The notes: generated from the letters alone by a model not told the origin. A stretch of DNA of 32,285 bases from Acinetobacter sp. HR7 (GCF_000773685.1 NZ_JPQO01000153.1:1-32285); one strand, 5' to 3'. Shown: positions 1 through 8,899, counted from the stretch's first letter. Numbers and translations: made by a program.

Positions 1-44
1 ATGTGTAGATACCTATGCCCAAAGGGAGAGGGAGAAAAGCCCAC

Positions 45-1094
45 CTAAAGAACTCCATTCTCCAATAACATCTCCAACCCACTCAGCTTCCTCATATACG
101 TCAACCGCTCTTTTTCTACTTTAAGCTGCTGCTTTACTGCCGCCGTGTCTGCATCAATCTGTTTATATAAATCTGTCACCTGAAACTTACCTTTGGCCTT
201 GTGCAGACTAATTTTTGCTTTCTGCGACCAAACCAGATCTGCAATCAACTCATCTATCTGATCCTGCAATTTCTGGCTCTGTGTATCCAATGCCAATTGA
301 TAAAACCTCAACTGCTCGGCAGATAAACCCTTTTTAGAATTATCCCTGTTCTGCTCTAGCTGAATTTGCAGTTTAAGCAAGGTAAATAAATCCTGCTCGG
401 CATAAGCCTCATTAGCCCGTTGTAGCAATTCCGTCTTTTCTATTTTTCTGGCTTCATCCTGTTCACGGTCAGGATGAATCGTGGCGGCAATTTTTAAATA
501 CACAGTTTTCCACGACTGCTCTGCCAGCTTTTCAGCTCGTTCTCTTTTCTCCTGCTCACCTTTCAGTCTAGCCTGTTCACGTGCCTGGCTATATTTGCTT
601 TTTCTGTCCCATTCCTCAAATATTTCAGCATCTGCTTCGTCAAAATTATTTTCCTCATAAAAAGAATCTTGAGCTTCATTGGATGCTTTATTTTTAGTTT
701 TCTTAGGTTGGACATATTCAATAGATTGCTGATAGTAGATATAAAGCTCATTCACCAGTTTCAGTTGCTACGAGTTTAATGCTGGTGAGTCTTTTAACAT
801 CACCACCAAGGCATAAATCTTATCATCAATCTGCGCCAGATCAGCCCGGTTAAAGGCATGTTGACTTAGGCTATTCCAAAGCTGTTTCATCTGCTCATAT
901 AGCACCACATGCAAAGCATCATAGACCGGCACAAACGTCCTTTGCGTATATTGCTGAATCTTTTCCTGAGCCTGTTGCCACTGCTGTAGCTCTTGCTTCT
1001 GCTGCTCAATTTTTTCAATCAGACGATTCAGCTTCCGCTCTGGTGGCGACAGTTCAGTAGCAGGCTGCAGGATCGTTTTTAAATCAAAAGACAT
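45..1094 (-). pseudogene. J-domain (DnaJ-like) protein gene interrupted by an in-frame TAG
   Basis: One reading frame runs from an ATG at 1094 (MSFDLKTIL) to a TAG at 45-47, broken only by a TAG codon at 768-770. The first part (108 residues) is a Gln/Glu-rich helical, probably coiled-coil segment. The second part (from about 767) is charged and carries a J-domain-like block, with YLKIAATIHPDRE holding the HPD tripeptide needed to stimulate Hsp70 ATPase, followed by an ELLQRANEAYAE helix. The two parts share frame and coiled-coil character. The only start near the second part, a GTG at 753-755, has no Shine-Dalgarno sequence in front of it. I therefore read this as one gene of about 350 codons with a nonsense mutation (for example CAG to TAG), a sequencing error, or readthrough. 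Alternatively, two proteins are made by reinitiation at the GTG 12 bases after the stop. An upstream ATG at 1112 would add six residues. Function as an Hsp70 co-chaperone is inferred from the HPD motif only. Confidence 0.7.
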
Positions 1095-1163
1095 GGCAAA
1101 GATGCAAAGCAAATAAATGCCATTTTATCCCTGATTTTTTTGGTCGACTGCTAATTTATTGCA

Positions 1164-1191
1164 AATAAAAAGCAGACCGAAGCCTGCTTCA
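1164..1191 (-). terminator. Intrinsic terminator of the carbonic anhydrase gene
   Basis: Read on the minus strand, the arms AAGCAGGC and GTCTGCTT (1170-1189) close an 8-bp stem (one G-U pair) on a UUCG tetraloop. A short T tract follows at 1166-1169. It lies just past the carbonic anhydrase stop codon, between it and the J-domain gene. Confidence 0.8.
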
Positions 1192-1203
1192 TTGAAATAG
1201 GAA

Positions 1204-1923
1204 TTAATTTTCAACAACCACACGCCCATTTAATGGTTGAATAGGACGGTTATTCGGATGTCCCATCAAATCTGCAAATTGCTGGATCTGCTGTTGAGAA
1301 GCAGTCTGGATTTCTTTGAGCACCAGCCAGCGCACCCCTTCTGAACATGGCGGTGTGGTCAGAGAACCACTAAAGCGATAATATTCTTTGTTTTCTGGCA
1401 GCATACTCTGCACCGGTTGTGGCTTGCTCAGTACAACTTTTTCGCCTTTCTGTTTAGGCAAACGTTTCCACATCTGTTTAAGTAACAGATTTTCCTTGCC
1501 CTGCTCGTACATCATTGCAACTACAGCAAGTTCACCTTGAGCATTGGCATGGACAAAGTGAATTTCTAGGGGATAACTTTTACCTTTAATCTGGTTTTCA
1601 CTTGGTGTATGAAAATGAAACTGTTTCAGCTCAAACTGCTCACCATCCAAATCTAAAACGCCGCCTTGGGCAAAGTCCACCTGCACCGTATGCCCATTAT
1701 TCTGGATCGACTGAATCAAGGTATTATAGCTAAACGTTAAAGGCTCCAGCTCTGCCTTGATGCTTCGGTCAATATTAATCGGTGACTGATTCAACCCATT
1801 ACATGCAGCATATTTCTGGCTCAGTGAACCCCACTGCTGTGTCTGCTCATAATCCCAGTCTGCATCCGCATATACCGTGGTCATCAGTCCAAATGCAACT
1901 GCACATAGCATGGCCTTTTTCAT
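1204..1923 (-). CDS. cah: Periplasmic alpha-class carbonic anhydrase
   Basis: This 239-residue protein interconverts CO2 and bicarbonate, probably in the periplasm. Residues 1-19 form a signal peptide (MKKAMLCAVAFGLMTTVYA). The alpha-CA signatures are in order: QSPINI (46-51), FHFHTPSEN with zinc ligands H103 and H105, the third ligand H122 in EIHFVH, and GSLTTPPCSEGVRW near 186-199, which forms the substrate pocket. C41 and C193 are placed to make the disulfide usual in exported bacterial enzymes. The length is typical. The ATG at 1921-1923 follows a usable ribosome site (AGTAGGTGA). The gene appears monocistronic, with its own terminator downstream and a long AT-rich gap upstream. Confidence 0.95.
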   Translation of the reverse strand: MKKAMLCAVAFGLMTTVYADADWDYEQTQQWGSLSQKYAACNGLNQSPINIDRSIKAELEPLTFSYNTLIQSIQNNGHTVQVDFAQGGVLDLDGEQFELKQFHFHTPSENQIKGKSYPLEIHFVHANAQGELAVVAMMYEQGKENLLLKQMWKRLPKQKGEKVVLSKPQPVQSMLPENKEYYRFSGSLTTPPCSEGVRWLVLKEIQTASQQQIQQFADLMGHPNNRPIQPLNGRVVVEN

Positions 1924-2591
1924 CTATTCACCTACTCTCGTTATTACGCATCTTTTTTAAATCCATGAACATTCACGAATTTATTATCTTTTTAAATAAA
2001 ATTAAATAACTGATTTACTTATTAAATAATATCAATCTCAATATTTCTGATATTAAAAAATTAGCGGGTATTATTAAAACAGACGCTTCAATCGAGACAA
2101 TCACAAAAGCTTCCAGACTCATGCTTCTTTGTATTCCAAATGTTAAAAATAAGCTTTTATTTTTTAGAATTTTTCTATGTTTATTCTGGTCAATGGCAGC
2201 GTAATTTTCCTAAATCGAAGAGATATATTTTAGTGCAAATAAGATTTAACAAAGTTAACCTTCGGTCTAGGCATACAGTTTTATCAAAATAATTGTAGCT
2301 GGGCTTAAATATACAATTGTGCAGATTTATCACCCATTTTAGGCACAAAATTCATATCATTTATATTTTTATAAATTAATCATATATTTAAATAATCTTA
2401 TAAATTATAAAATTGCACCTATAACAAGCACGCTCTCCATTATGGTGCGGTGTTTTGCTTTATATCGAGTCTTATTAATTTTTAATACTCATTAATCAAA
2501 AATTCCATTTTCCCAACTTCTTTTCCAAACCAATCACATCGCTATACTGAAACCCCTTTATGTGAATAACGCACTAAATTGGAACAGGGAT
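1924..2591. other. AT-rich intergenic region between cah and amtB
   Basis: This 668-base gap separates two divergent genes, so it must hold both promoters. It is very AT-rich with many short T and A runs. I see no convincing coding frame, RNA gene or long repeat. The only distinctive element is a pair of short inverted half-sites, TGCACC at 2414-2419 and GGTGC at 2444-2448, about 145 bases before the amtB start. I do not trust them as a named operator. Confidence 0.6.
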
Positions 2592-3779
2592 ATGCAAAAT
2601 ATTGATCTTTTATTTCTCCTCCTTGGTGCAGTCCTTGTACTCGCCATGCATGCTGGTTTTGCATTTTTAGAATTAGGAACAGTGCGTCATAAAAACCAGG
2701 TCAATGCGCTTAGTAAAATTTTAACGGACTTCTCTTTGTCGGCCGTGGCCTATTTCTTTGTTGGTTATTACATTTCTTATGGGCATCATTTTTTCCATAT
2801 CGGCACCACGCTTGCGGACGATCATGGCTATAACCTGATGCGTTGCTTCTTTTTACTCACCTTTGCCGCAGCGATTCCAGCCATTATTTCCGGTGGCATT
2901 GCAGAACGTGCCAAAATGCGTTCCCAGGCAATTGCCACCTTATTACTGGTGGCGCTGGTCTATCCATTATTTGAAGGCATGATCTGGAATGGCAATCTCG
3001 GTTTACAGGCATGGTTAGAAGCCACATTTGGTGCCAGTTTCCATGATTTTGCCGGCTCTGTCGTGGTTCATGCCATGGGTGGCTGGATCGCGTTGGCTGC
3101 CGTGATTCTGCTCGGTGCTCGTTATGGCCGTTATAAAAAGGATGGCCGTGTCAGCGCCCATCCACCATCTTCCATTCCTTTTCTTGCACTGGGTTCGTGG
3201 ATTCTGATTGTCGGTTGGTTTGGCTTTAATGTCATGAGCGCACAGCGTCTGGATGCCATTTCCGGTCTGGTAGCGATTAACTCTCTGATGGCTATGGTCG
3301 GTGGTACTATTTCTGCCAATATGATGGGCAAAAATGACCCGGGCTTCCTGCACAATGGACCTTTGGCCGGTCTGGTGGCGATCTGTGCCGGTTCCGATGT
3401 TGTTCATCCAGTAGGCGCGCTGATCATTGGTGCCATTGCAGGTGTGATCTTCGTGAAACTGTTTACCTATACCCAAAACAAGCTCAAGGTTGATGATGTG
3501 CTAGGTGTATGGCCGCTGCATGGAGTTTGTGGTGCTTTTGGTGGATTAGCCGTCGGTATTTTTGGGCAACAACTGTTCGGCGGCCTCGGTGGTGTGTCGA
3601 TGCTTTCACAAATAATAGGCACACTACTGGCAATCATCATTGCTTTGGCAGGTGGCTTTCTGGTTTATGGTTCGCTCAAAGCTGTCATGGGTATTCGACT
3701 CAGTCAGGAAGAAGAATTTCAAGGTGCCGATTTGAGTATTCACCGCATTTCTGCCAATTCGGAAGAAAATGTCTTTTAA
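2592..3779 (+). CDS. amtB: Ammonium transporter, Amt/MEP/Rh family
   Basis: This is an inner-membrane ammonium channel of 395 residues from the ATG at 2592, with about 11 hydrophobic membrane segments. Family hallmarks are visible: the early helix FLELGTVRHKNQVNAL, the GMIWNGNLG stretch, HDFAGSVVVHAMGGW with the first pore histidine, GWFGFN, and VWPLHGVCGAFGG with the second pore histidine. A GTG at 2562 would extend it by ten residues. I prefer the ATG because the GTG has no ribosome site, whereas GGAACAGGGA precedes the ATG. Amt proteins are commonly paired with a GlnK/PII gene, but none is adjacent here. Expression is expected to follow nitrogen status, though no certain nitrogen-control site can be read upstream. 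Confidence 0.93.
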   Translation: MQNIDLLFLLLGAVLVLAMHAGFAFLELGTVRHKNQVNALSKILTDFSLSAVAYFFVGYYISYGHHFFHIGTTLADDHGYNLMRCFFLLTFAAAIPAIISGGIAERAKMRSQAIATLLLVALVYPLFEGMIWNGNLGLQAWLEATFGASFHDFAGSVVVHAMGGWIALAAVILLGARYGRYKKDGRVSAHPPSSIPFLALGSWILIVGWFGFNVMSAQRLDAISGLVAINSLMAMVGGTISANMMGKNDPGFLHNGPLAGLVAICAGSDVVHPVGALIIGAIAGVIFVKLFTYTQNKLKVDDVLGVWPLHGVCGAFGGLAVGIFGQQLFGGLGGVSMLSQIIGTLLAIIIALAGGFLVYGSLKAVMGIRLSQEEEFQGADLSIHRISANSEENVF

Positions 3780-3800
3780 TTAACTCCATTTTCAATAATT

Positions 3801-3832
3801 AGCGGCCTGATGATGTCGCTTTTTTTATTTTT
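3801..3832 (+). terminator. Probable terminator after amtB
   Basis: AGCGGC and GTCGCT form a 6-bp stem (one G-U pair) with an 8-base loop, directly followed by TTTTTTTATTTTT. It sits 22 bases past the amtB stop codon. Confidence 0.65.
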
Positions 3833-4028
3833 ATAAATACATTCCTATCAGACAGGAAATTTTCTTTATTCATCCGCTTTTCTTATGGACATCACATTTA
3901 GAAAAGAGTTAATCACCTCCAAAGAAACCACAGATAATAATTAGTTGGTTCAAAAACTTACATAACAGCTAAGGTAACCCATCGAATCTCATTGCTAAAC
4001 TCATCTATAACATAATAACAAGGATGAC

Positions 4029-4709
4029 ATGATGGATTTGTGGACGATTTTTATTCACGATACCGACTGGAACTTTATTGGTGAACTTCTGCTGCGCTGT
4101 CTGATCATGTATACCATGATCATTGTCTTCCTGCGATTAACCGGTAAACGCGGTGTGCGTCAACTGTCCATTTTCGAAGTTGCGATTATTCTGGCTTTGG
4201 GATCGATTGCAGGCGATCCGATGTTTGATGAAACCTTGCCTTTAATTCAGGCATTTATCGTCATGTCGGTCATTATTCTGCTATATCGCCTTACTACTTA
4301 CTTGACTATGAAATACCAGCCTTTTGAAGACCTGCTGGAAGGCAAGCCACTGTATATTGTGGAAGATGGCATGATGGTGCTACGTCATATCGCACAGGGC
4401 AAAATGTCGCATGATGAATTCTTTGCCGAAATGCGTCAGCAAGGCGCTGAGCACCTTGGGCAGATTCGTACCGGCTTACTGGAAAGTGATGGAAAATTCA
4501 GTATTCTTTTTTATAGTCCAGAAGAGGTCCGCTATGGCTTACCACTATTTCCTAAAGACCAGAAAATTATTAAGGAAGTCGAACCCCATACTTATTACGC
4601 TTGCCTGCATTGTGGCAACGTCGTCCTACTTTCTACTCCAGATGAGATTTGCCAGCGCTGTTATTCCTGCAAATGGATACTGGCTCTTAACACCCAGCGT
4701 CAGACTTAA
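4029..4709 (+). CDS. DUF421 (YetF-type) membrane protein with a C-terminal cysteine cluster
   Basis: This 226-residue protein has two or three N-terminal membrane helices (about 16-38, 46-62 and 70-90). A soluble DUF421-type domain follows; LLEGKPLYIVEDGMMV and the GQIRTGLLESDG stretch are the family pattern. Function is unknown; Bacillus relatives are linked to spore and envelope biology. Unusually, the C-terminus adds C192-x2-C195 and C208-x2-C211-x2-C214, which looks like a small zinc ribbon. The start ATG is doubled (ATGATG) and AAGGATGAC precedes it. Its TAA overlaps the stop of the converging HAD gene, and no terminator separates them. The AT-rich 250-base gap upstream presumably holds its promoter. 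Confidence 0.85.
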   Translation: MMDLWTIFIHDTDWNFIGELLLRCLIMYTMIIVFLRLTGKRGVRQLSIFEVAIILALGSIAGDPMFDETLPLIQAFIVMSVIILLYRLTTYLTMKYQPFEDLLEGKPLYIVEDGMMVLRHIAQGKMSHDEFFAEMRQQGAEHLGQIRTGLLESDGKFSILFYSPEEVRYGLPLFPKDQKIIKEVEPHTYYACLHCGNVVLLSTPDEICQRCYSCKWILALNTQRQT

Positions 4710-5395
4710 GCTTTGAGATAATCCAGCACTTCTACTAGATTCTTAATTTTTCGTTCAATTGGCTGTACAGGAGCGTGAAAGCCTTCAATCCATAAGCTCT
4801 GCATACCAGCATTTTCTGCCCCCTGAATATCATTAATCGGATGATCACCAATATATAAACAATGTTCTGGAGCAACTTCCAGCTTTTCTGCAGTATGCAG
4901 GAATATTTCCGGATTTGGCTTGCTGATCCCCACCAGTCCAGAACTGATGATTTCATCAAAATAATGACTAAAGCCCAAGCCATTAATAATATTCAGTCGA
5001 GTCTCATGCCCCCCATTGGAAATCACTGCCAGTTTATAATCGGCTGATTTTAATGATTGCAACAGTTGTTCTGCCTGCGGCATAGCAACAGCAAACTGAC
5101 CAAAATTCTGGAACCAGAAATCAGTCAGTTCTTCTAGCGATGGTTGAGCTCGCCAGGCCAATTCCTCTCTTAAGGCATGAGCGACTGATCCTCCAATTGT
5201 GGAATGAGTAAGCAGCTCTTTTTTAGGATAACCACCATTATCAATACGGCGTACAATCTCGGTAATTTTCTCGATTTCAACCTGCTGCAGCGAATGAGTA
5301 TAGTAGTCTGCCAGATATCGGCTATAAGCCTGCACGCTCAGGTCACGATGGGTTAGTGTATTATCTAGGTCAAATAAAACAGCGCGTATGGTCAT
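4706..5395 (-). CDS. HAD-superfamily hydrolase (subfamily IA)
   Basis: This is a 229-residue probable phosphatase. All four HAD motifs can be read. Motif I is DLDNT (nucleophile D9, acid D11). Motif II is SNG at 126-128. Motif III is K159 in GISKPNPEIF. Motif IV is GDHPIND with D184 and D189. A helical cap of the IA type lies between motifs I and II (about 20-100). It resembles YjjG/GPH-like enzymes of bacterial metabolism, but the substrate cannot be told from sequence. It converges on the DUF421 gene with a 4-base overlap in which both TAA stops share TTAA. It appears to be a single-gene transcript starting just right of 5395. Confidence 0.88.
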   Translation of the reverse strand: MTIRAVLFDLDNTLTHRDLSVQAYSRYLADYYTHSLQQVEIEKITEIVRRIDNGGYPKKELLTHSTIGGSVAHALREELAWRAQPSLEELTDFWFQNFGQFAVAMPQAEQLLQSLKSADYKLAVISNGGHETRLNIINGLGFSHYFDEIISSGLVGISKPNPEIFLHTAEKLEVAPEHCLYIGDHPINDIQGAENAGMQSLWIEGFHAPVQPIERKIKNLVEVLDYLKA

Positions 5396-5487
5396 ATAAT
5401 ATTTACATCAAAGTTTTCTGCTTACTTTAACATTTCACTCTGACACACTATTCGCTTTAAACTCATAAGCTATACAAATTTCCATAT

Positions 5488-5519
5488 AAAAAAAGCGGTG
5501 TAAAAACACCGCCTTTTTT
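5488..5519. terminator. Bidirectional-looking terminator after the porin gene
   Basis: GCGGTGT (5495-5501) and ACACCGC (5506-5512) pair around an AAAA loop, flanked by A and T runs on either side. It lies 17 bases after the porin stop, so it most likely ends the minus-strand porin transcript. Confidence 0.88.
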
Positions 5520-5536
5520 AGCTTACAAAGTCTAAA

Positions 5537-6694
5537 TTAGAATTTGTATTCAAAGCCTGTACCGACAACTGGCTGCTTAGTTTCTAATGAACCTTGTTCA
5601 AGTGTTAGCAAACCAGCATAACCATAAGCTTTTACTTGTTTAGAGAAAGCATAGTCTGCGCCAACTAAAATTTGCTGAGCTTCAAAATCGCTACCTGTTT
5701 TAAACTCGGTAGTATTTTGACTGTATTGACCTTTTACTGTCCATGCTTGGGCACTTGGAAGATTATATTCAGCACCGATTAACCAGCCTTGAGCATCATC
5801 AATATCATTTGCAGCAGCATTATTACCTGCAACATTCTCTACTTCTGAAGTTTGGTATAATGCTTTAAGCGCTAAACCACCATCTAAATTTACACGACCA
5901 ATTGCGCGAATTGTATTTGCTGCGGCAAAAATAGCTTTTGCCTCACCATAAGTTTCCCCAGCGGCTGCATATAATTCATTGATTTCACCAGTTTTAGTAT
6001 TTAAGAAACCAACACCAGCAAAATTAGAAGGAATTGCTTTATCATAACCAATACCAGCAATTACTTTTTTGTTGTCATATACAACAGAAGCAGACCATGC
6101 ATCACCTAAGCCACGTCCTGCAACTTTCGCACCGCCTTTAGAACTCTTGATACCACTAGCTTCACCACTAGCAAGCAATACATTTGCATTAATTTTACCG
6201 TCTGCTACAGCAAATGCTGGTGATTCATAAACTACAACATTATCAATACGGTTTTCACCAGTAAAAATACCAGCCACATCTGCTTTATTATCAACATAGT
6301 TGTTAAAAGTATCGACTACTGCAGAAAGCTGTTTTACTGGTGTATCAATTTTACCGACCTTTAATGCACCTAGCTTGCTATCTTTCAATCCCACTAAGAT
6401 ATTACGTGGAATAAATGAGTCATTTTCTGAACCTTGCTCACCATCATCTGTATAAAAGGTAAATTCTGCTTGATATAAAGCGCTTAGACGATCAGTTAAT
6501 TTTTCATCACCTTTCAAACCGATGAATGAGTTATTACTATTTACTTCTACAACATCACGATCAGAAATAGGTGATGCGTTATCTTCTGGTAAATAATCTA
6601 CAGAGGCGTCGATTTCTCCGTAGAAAGTTGGAGCTGCAAAAGTAGTCCCCGCTAAAAGGCTTAGTGCAATCGCTGCTGCTAACTTAGTTTTCAT
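5537..6694 (-). CDS. General (trimeric-type) outer membrane porin
   Basis: This 385-residue precursor has a clear signal peptide (MKTKLAAAIALSLLAGTTFA). The mature start APTFYGEIDASVDY is a first beta strand typical of Gram-negative porins. The body holds alternating amphipathic strands with the PEFG-like LGALKVGKIDTP segment and ends in the sorting signal YKF with terminal Phe. It should form a diffusion channel for small solutes in the outer membrane; selectivity cannot be inferred. The frame stays open a further 14 codons upstream to 6736, but that extension would spoil the signal peptide. AAAGGA sits 8 bases before the ATG at 6694. It lies 112 bases downstream of an MFS permease on the same strand, with no terminator seen between them. 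Confidence 0.88.
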   Translation of the reverse strand: MKTKLAAAIALSLLAGTTFAAPTFYGEIDASVDYLPEDNASPISDRDVVEVNSNNSFIGLKGDEKLTDRLSALYQAEFTFYTDDGEQGSENDSFIPRNILVGLKDSKLGALKVGKIDTPVKQLSAVVDTFNNYVDNKADVAGIFTGENRIDNVVVYESPAFAVADGKINANVLLASGEASGIKSSKGGAKVAGRGLGDAWSASVVYDNKKVIAGIGYDKAIPSNFAGVGFLNTKTGEINELYAAAGETYGEAKAIFAAANTIRAIGRVNLDGGLALKALYQTSEVENVAGNNAAANDIDDAQGWLIGAEYNLPSAQAWTVKGQYSQNTTEFKTGSDFEAQQILVGADYAFSKQVKAYGYAGLLTLEQGSLETKQPVVGTGFEYKF

Positions 6695-6702
6695 TTCAAT
6701 AG

Positions 6703-6708
6703 TCCTTT
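6703..6708 (-). promoter_or_regulatory. Ribosome binding site that fixes the porin start
   Basis: Minus-strand AAAGGA lies 8 bases before the ATG at 6692-6694, supporting the short form that begins with a proper signal peptide. Confidence 0.75.
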
Positions 6709-6806
6709 GGTTTATTTTGTAACAAATCATACACAACGTCTTTATAATACAAAATTATTAAAAAGATATTTATATATTCCTTTTAGTACTTTAGGCTAAT
6801 ACTTGA

Positions 6807-8075
6807 TCAATTTTCTAATTCAACTGAAGTTTTAATTGATTTTAACTTGTTTTTCAACCAGCAAATAACTGGAAATATGCACAAAATTGCAATGAAAACG
6901 ATTCCCAAAAGATAATTCTGATAACCCCAAAGATCACCAAAGATGCCACTAATGCTGTAAAGTCCGCCACTGACTGTCGCTATAACGGCAACCTGAAAGG
7001 TAAAATCCGTTCCTGCCAAATGCTTACGACTGTATTGCATCACTAACGTTAGCATAACAACCAGTAACATTGCGGAAACCATATCCTCGGCTGCATTGAT
7101 CAGATAAATCACAATAGGTGCTACCAATTGTTTGGCTTCATATTGCATCGCTAGCCAAGCATAAGCCATTAGAGTCAAAATCTTGATAACCGAAAAAGTC
7201 AGTAATGCACTGGCACGGGAAATCCATTTTAACCACCAGCCTGCCAGCCCTGCCCCGATCAATGCAGCAAAAGCCCCCAGCATGGTGACATAAATCCCGA
7301 TTTGGCTAAAACTGAGTCCCAGATCCACCATCAACGGTTTAAGTAAAGGCCCGGACAGGCCATCTGCAATTTTAAAAGTGATTAAAACTGCTAACCAACA
7401 GCGTAATTCTGGTTGCTGGATAAAATACTGAAAATAGCTTTTTATTTGAAACTTTTGTTCAGACGTTGAATGATCTAGTGAATACCTTTGTGGCTCTTTA
7501 TAAAGCAGTACCGGCAATGTATTGAGAAAAACTAAAGCAGCTAAAATCAGAAATGTGGTTTGCCATTGCAGAATATCCAGCAACCACAGAATTGCTCCAC
7601 CACCGACAATAAACCCCAGCCGTGAACCAATCACCTGAAAAGTATTACCCCAATGCTGCTGTTCATTTTTTAGGATATTGACCGCCAATCCATCCGTCGC
7701 GATGTCCTGAGTAGCACCGACACCATTCATAAACAGCAATGCAATAAAAAATGCCAGCAAATAAATCGGCTGGTTTAAGGACTGAATCGGAATAAAAGAA
7801 AGCAGAATCAGAACAACCACAGATAACAGCTGTGTGGGAATAATCCAGCTTCGGTAATGTCCTTTTGCCGAAGAGCCATAACGATCCACTAACGGTGCCC
7901 AAAATACCTTAATCGACCACGGCAGCATTAATAAGCCAAAGCCACCAATATGCGCCAGTGATACGCCTTGCGCACGGAGAATCACGGGCAAGGCATGTGT
8001 CATAAAACCTACGGGTAAGCCTTGTGCCCAGTACAAGGAAAACAGCAACAGGTAAATATTGCGCGTAACAGGCAT
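6807..8075 (-). CDS. MFS permease, AmpG/RhtX-FptX-like
   Basis: This 422-residue inner-membrane transporter has about 12 hydrophobic segments. The N-terminus LYWAQGLPVGFMTHALP, followed by LLMLPWSIKVFWAPLVDRYG, is the pattern of the AmpG-related permeases. These include the muropeptide importer AmpG and the siderophore permeases RhtX/FptX. The GATQDIATDGLAVN block in helix 4 also fits that group. The substrate is unknown; no peptidoglycan-recycling or siderophore gene is adjacent. AAAGGA precedes the ATG at 8075 by about 6 bases. The gene is divergent from the LPLAT gene and may be cotranscribed with the porin downstream. Confidence 0.8.
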   Translation of the reverse strand: MPVTRNIYLLLFSLYWAQGLPVGFMTHALPVILRAQGVSLAHIGGFGLLMLPWSIKVFWAPLVDRYGSSAKGHYRSWIIPTQLLSVVVLILLSFIPIQSLNQPIYLLAFFIALLFMNGVGATQDIATDGLAVNILKNEQQHWGNTFQVIGSRLGFIVGGGAILWLLDILQWQTTFLILAALVFLNTLPVLLYKEPQRYSLDHSTSEQKFQIKSYFQYFIQQPELRCWLAVLITFKIADGLSGPLLKPLMVDLGLSFSQIGIYVTMLGAFAALIGAGLAGWWLKWISRASALLTFSVIKILTLMAYAWLAMQYEAKQLVAPIVIYLINAAEDMVSAMLLVVMLTLVMQYSRKHLAGTDFTFQVAVIATVSGGLYSISGIFGDLWGYQNYLLGIVFIAILCIFPVICWLKNKLKSIKTSVELEN

Positions 8076-8205
8076 AGAGCATCCTTTGGCAAAAGGTATA
8101 GGTGAAGGGTTATAGATCTGACTTTTTTGCTAATGAATTTTTTATTTCAAACGAATAATATAATAAAAAACAAAGAATGTTGTCGTAATTAAAAGAGTTG
8201 TATAG

Positions 8206-8835
8206 ATGGCAAAAAAATCTTTCCCTACCCTCCCGCCACTTGTTCCTGGACGTGGTAGTAAATTGAGCCGTGCTTTTTATAAAAAACTTTTTCTAGCACA
8301 AGGCTGGCAAATGGCAGGTGAATTCCCCAATCTTCCCAAAGCTGTTGCCATCATTTCCCCGCATACCTCGAACTTCGATGCCTGGCTGGGCTTTAATGCC
8401 CTACTGGGCTTAGGCATTCAGATCACGATTTTTGGTAAAGACAGCCTGTTCCGTACCCCACTGAAACCGATTCTGGAATGGATTGGCGTGGTTCCGGTAG
8501 TACGTGATACCCCACAAGGTCAAACCAAACAGATTATCGATGTGATTAAGAAAACCGATCATATCTGGGTCGGGATGGCGCCTGAAGGTTCACGCAAAGC
8601 TCCGGAGAAAATCCGTAGTGGTTTCTATCATATTGCTAAGGCTGCCAATTTGCCAATCGTGATGTTTTCCTTTGATTATGACCATAAGATCATTCACATT
8701 TTGGGTGTTTACCATATTACTGGTGATTATGACTACGATCTGGAGCAGATCTATAAGCATTATGAAGGCAAAATTTCCGCCAAAAATCCAGAGTGGATCG
8801 CCAAGCCCTTACGCAAGCTGGTGAAAAAAGACTAG
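8206..8835 (+). CDS. Lysophospholipid acyltransferase (LPLAT/PlsC-like) family protein
   Basis: This 209-residue protein carries the two core acyltransferase motifs: H53-x4-D58 in PHTSNFDAW (catalytic His-Asp) and PEGSR at 126-130 (glycerophosphate binding). It is shorter than true PlsC and starts without an obvious membrane anchor, so it may be peripheral. It probably moves an acyl chain to a lysophospholipid or a related acceptor. Family members near this size are usually annotated only as 1-acyl-sn-glycerol-3-phosphate acyltransferase-like. It is followed after 64 bases by a patatin-type lipase on the same strand, suggesting paired acylation and deacylation. Confidence 0.85.
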   Translation: MAKKSFPTLPPLVPGRGSKLSRAFYKKLFLAQGWQMAGEFPNLPKAVAIISPHTSNFDAWLGFNALLGLGIQITIFGKDSLFRTPLKPILEWIGVVPVVRDTPQGQTKQIIDVIKKTDHIWVGMAPEGSRKAPEKIRSGFYHIAKAANLPIVMFSFDYDHKIIHILGVYHITGDYDYDLEQIYKHYEGKISAKNPEWIAKPLRKLVKKD

Positions 8836-8899
8836 GCAAAGCTATACTTTCCTGCTGAGATAAGCCTAATTTGTCTATTAAATATGCAATATTTTTAGA

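Noticed and set aside
1-44. Purine-rich tract at the left edge
   Set aside because: Too short to judge; it may be the end of a neighbouring gene or a spacer, and no feature can be supported.
2414-2448. TGCACC and GGTGC half-sites resembling an NtrC box
   Set aside because: The halves are 24 bases apart, whereas an NtrC dimer site has about 5 between them; 5-6 base matches are expected by chance.
2443-2459. Sigma-54-like TGGTGCG...TTTTGC before amtB
   Set aside because: The GG and GC pairs are 11 bases apart where the sigma-54 promoter needs 10, and such spacing errors normally abolish activity.
3015-3476. Long open frame of 153 codons antisense to amtB
   Set aside because: It is fully inside a well-conserved transporter gene, and its product is His/Thr/Asn-rich without domain pattern, as expected from a shadow frame.
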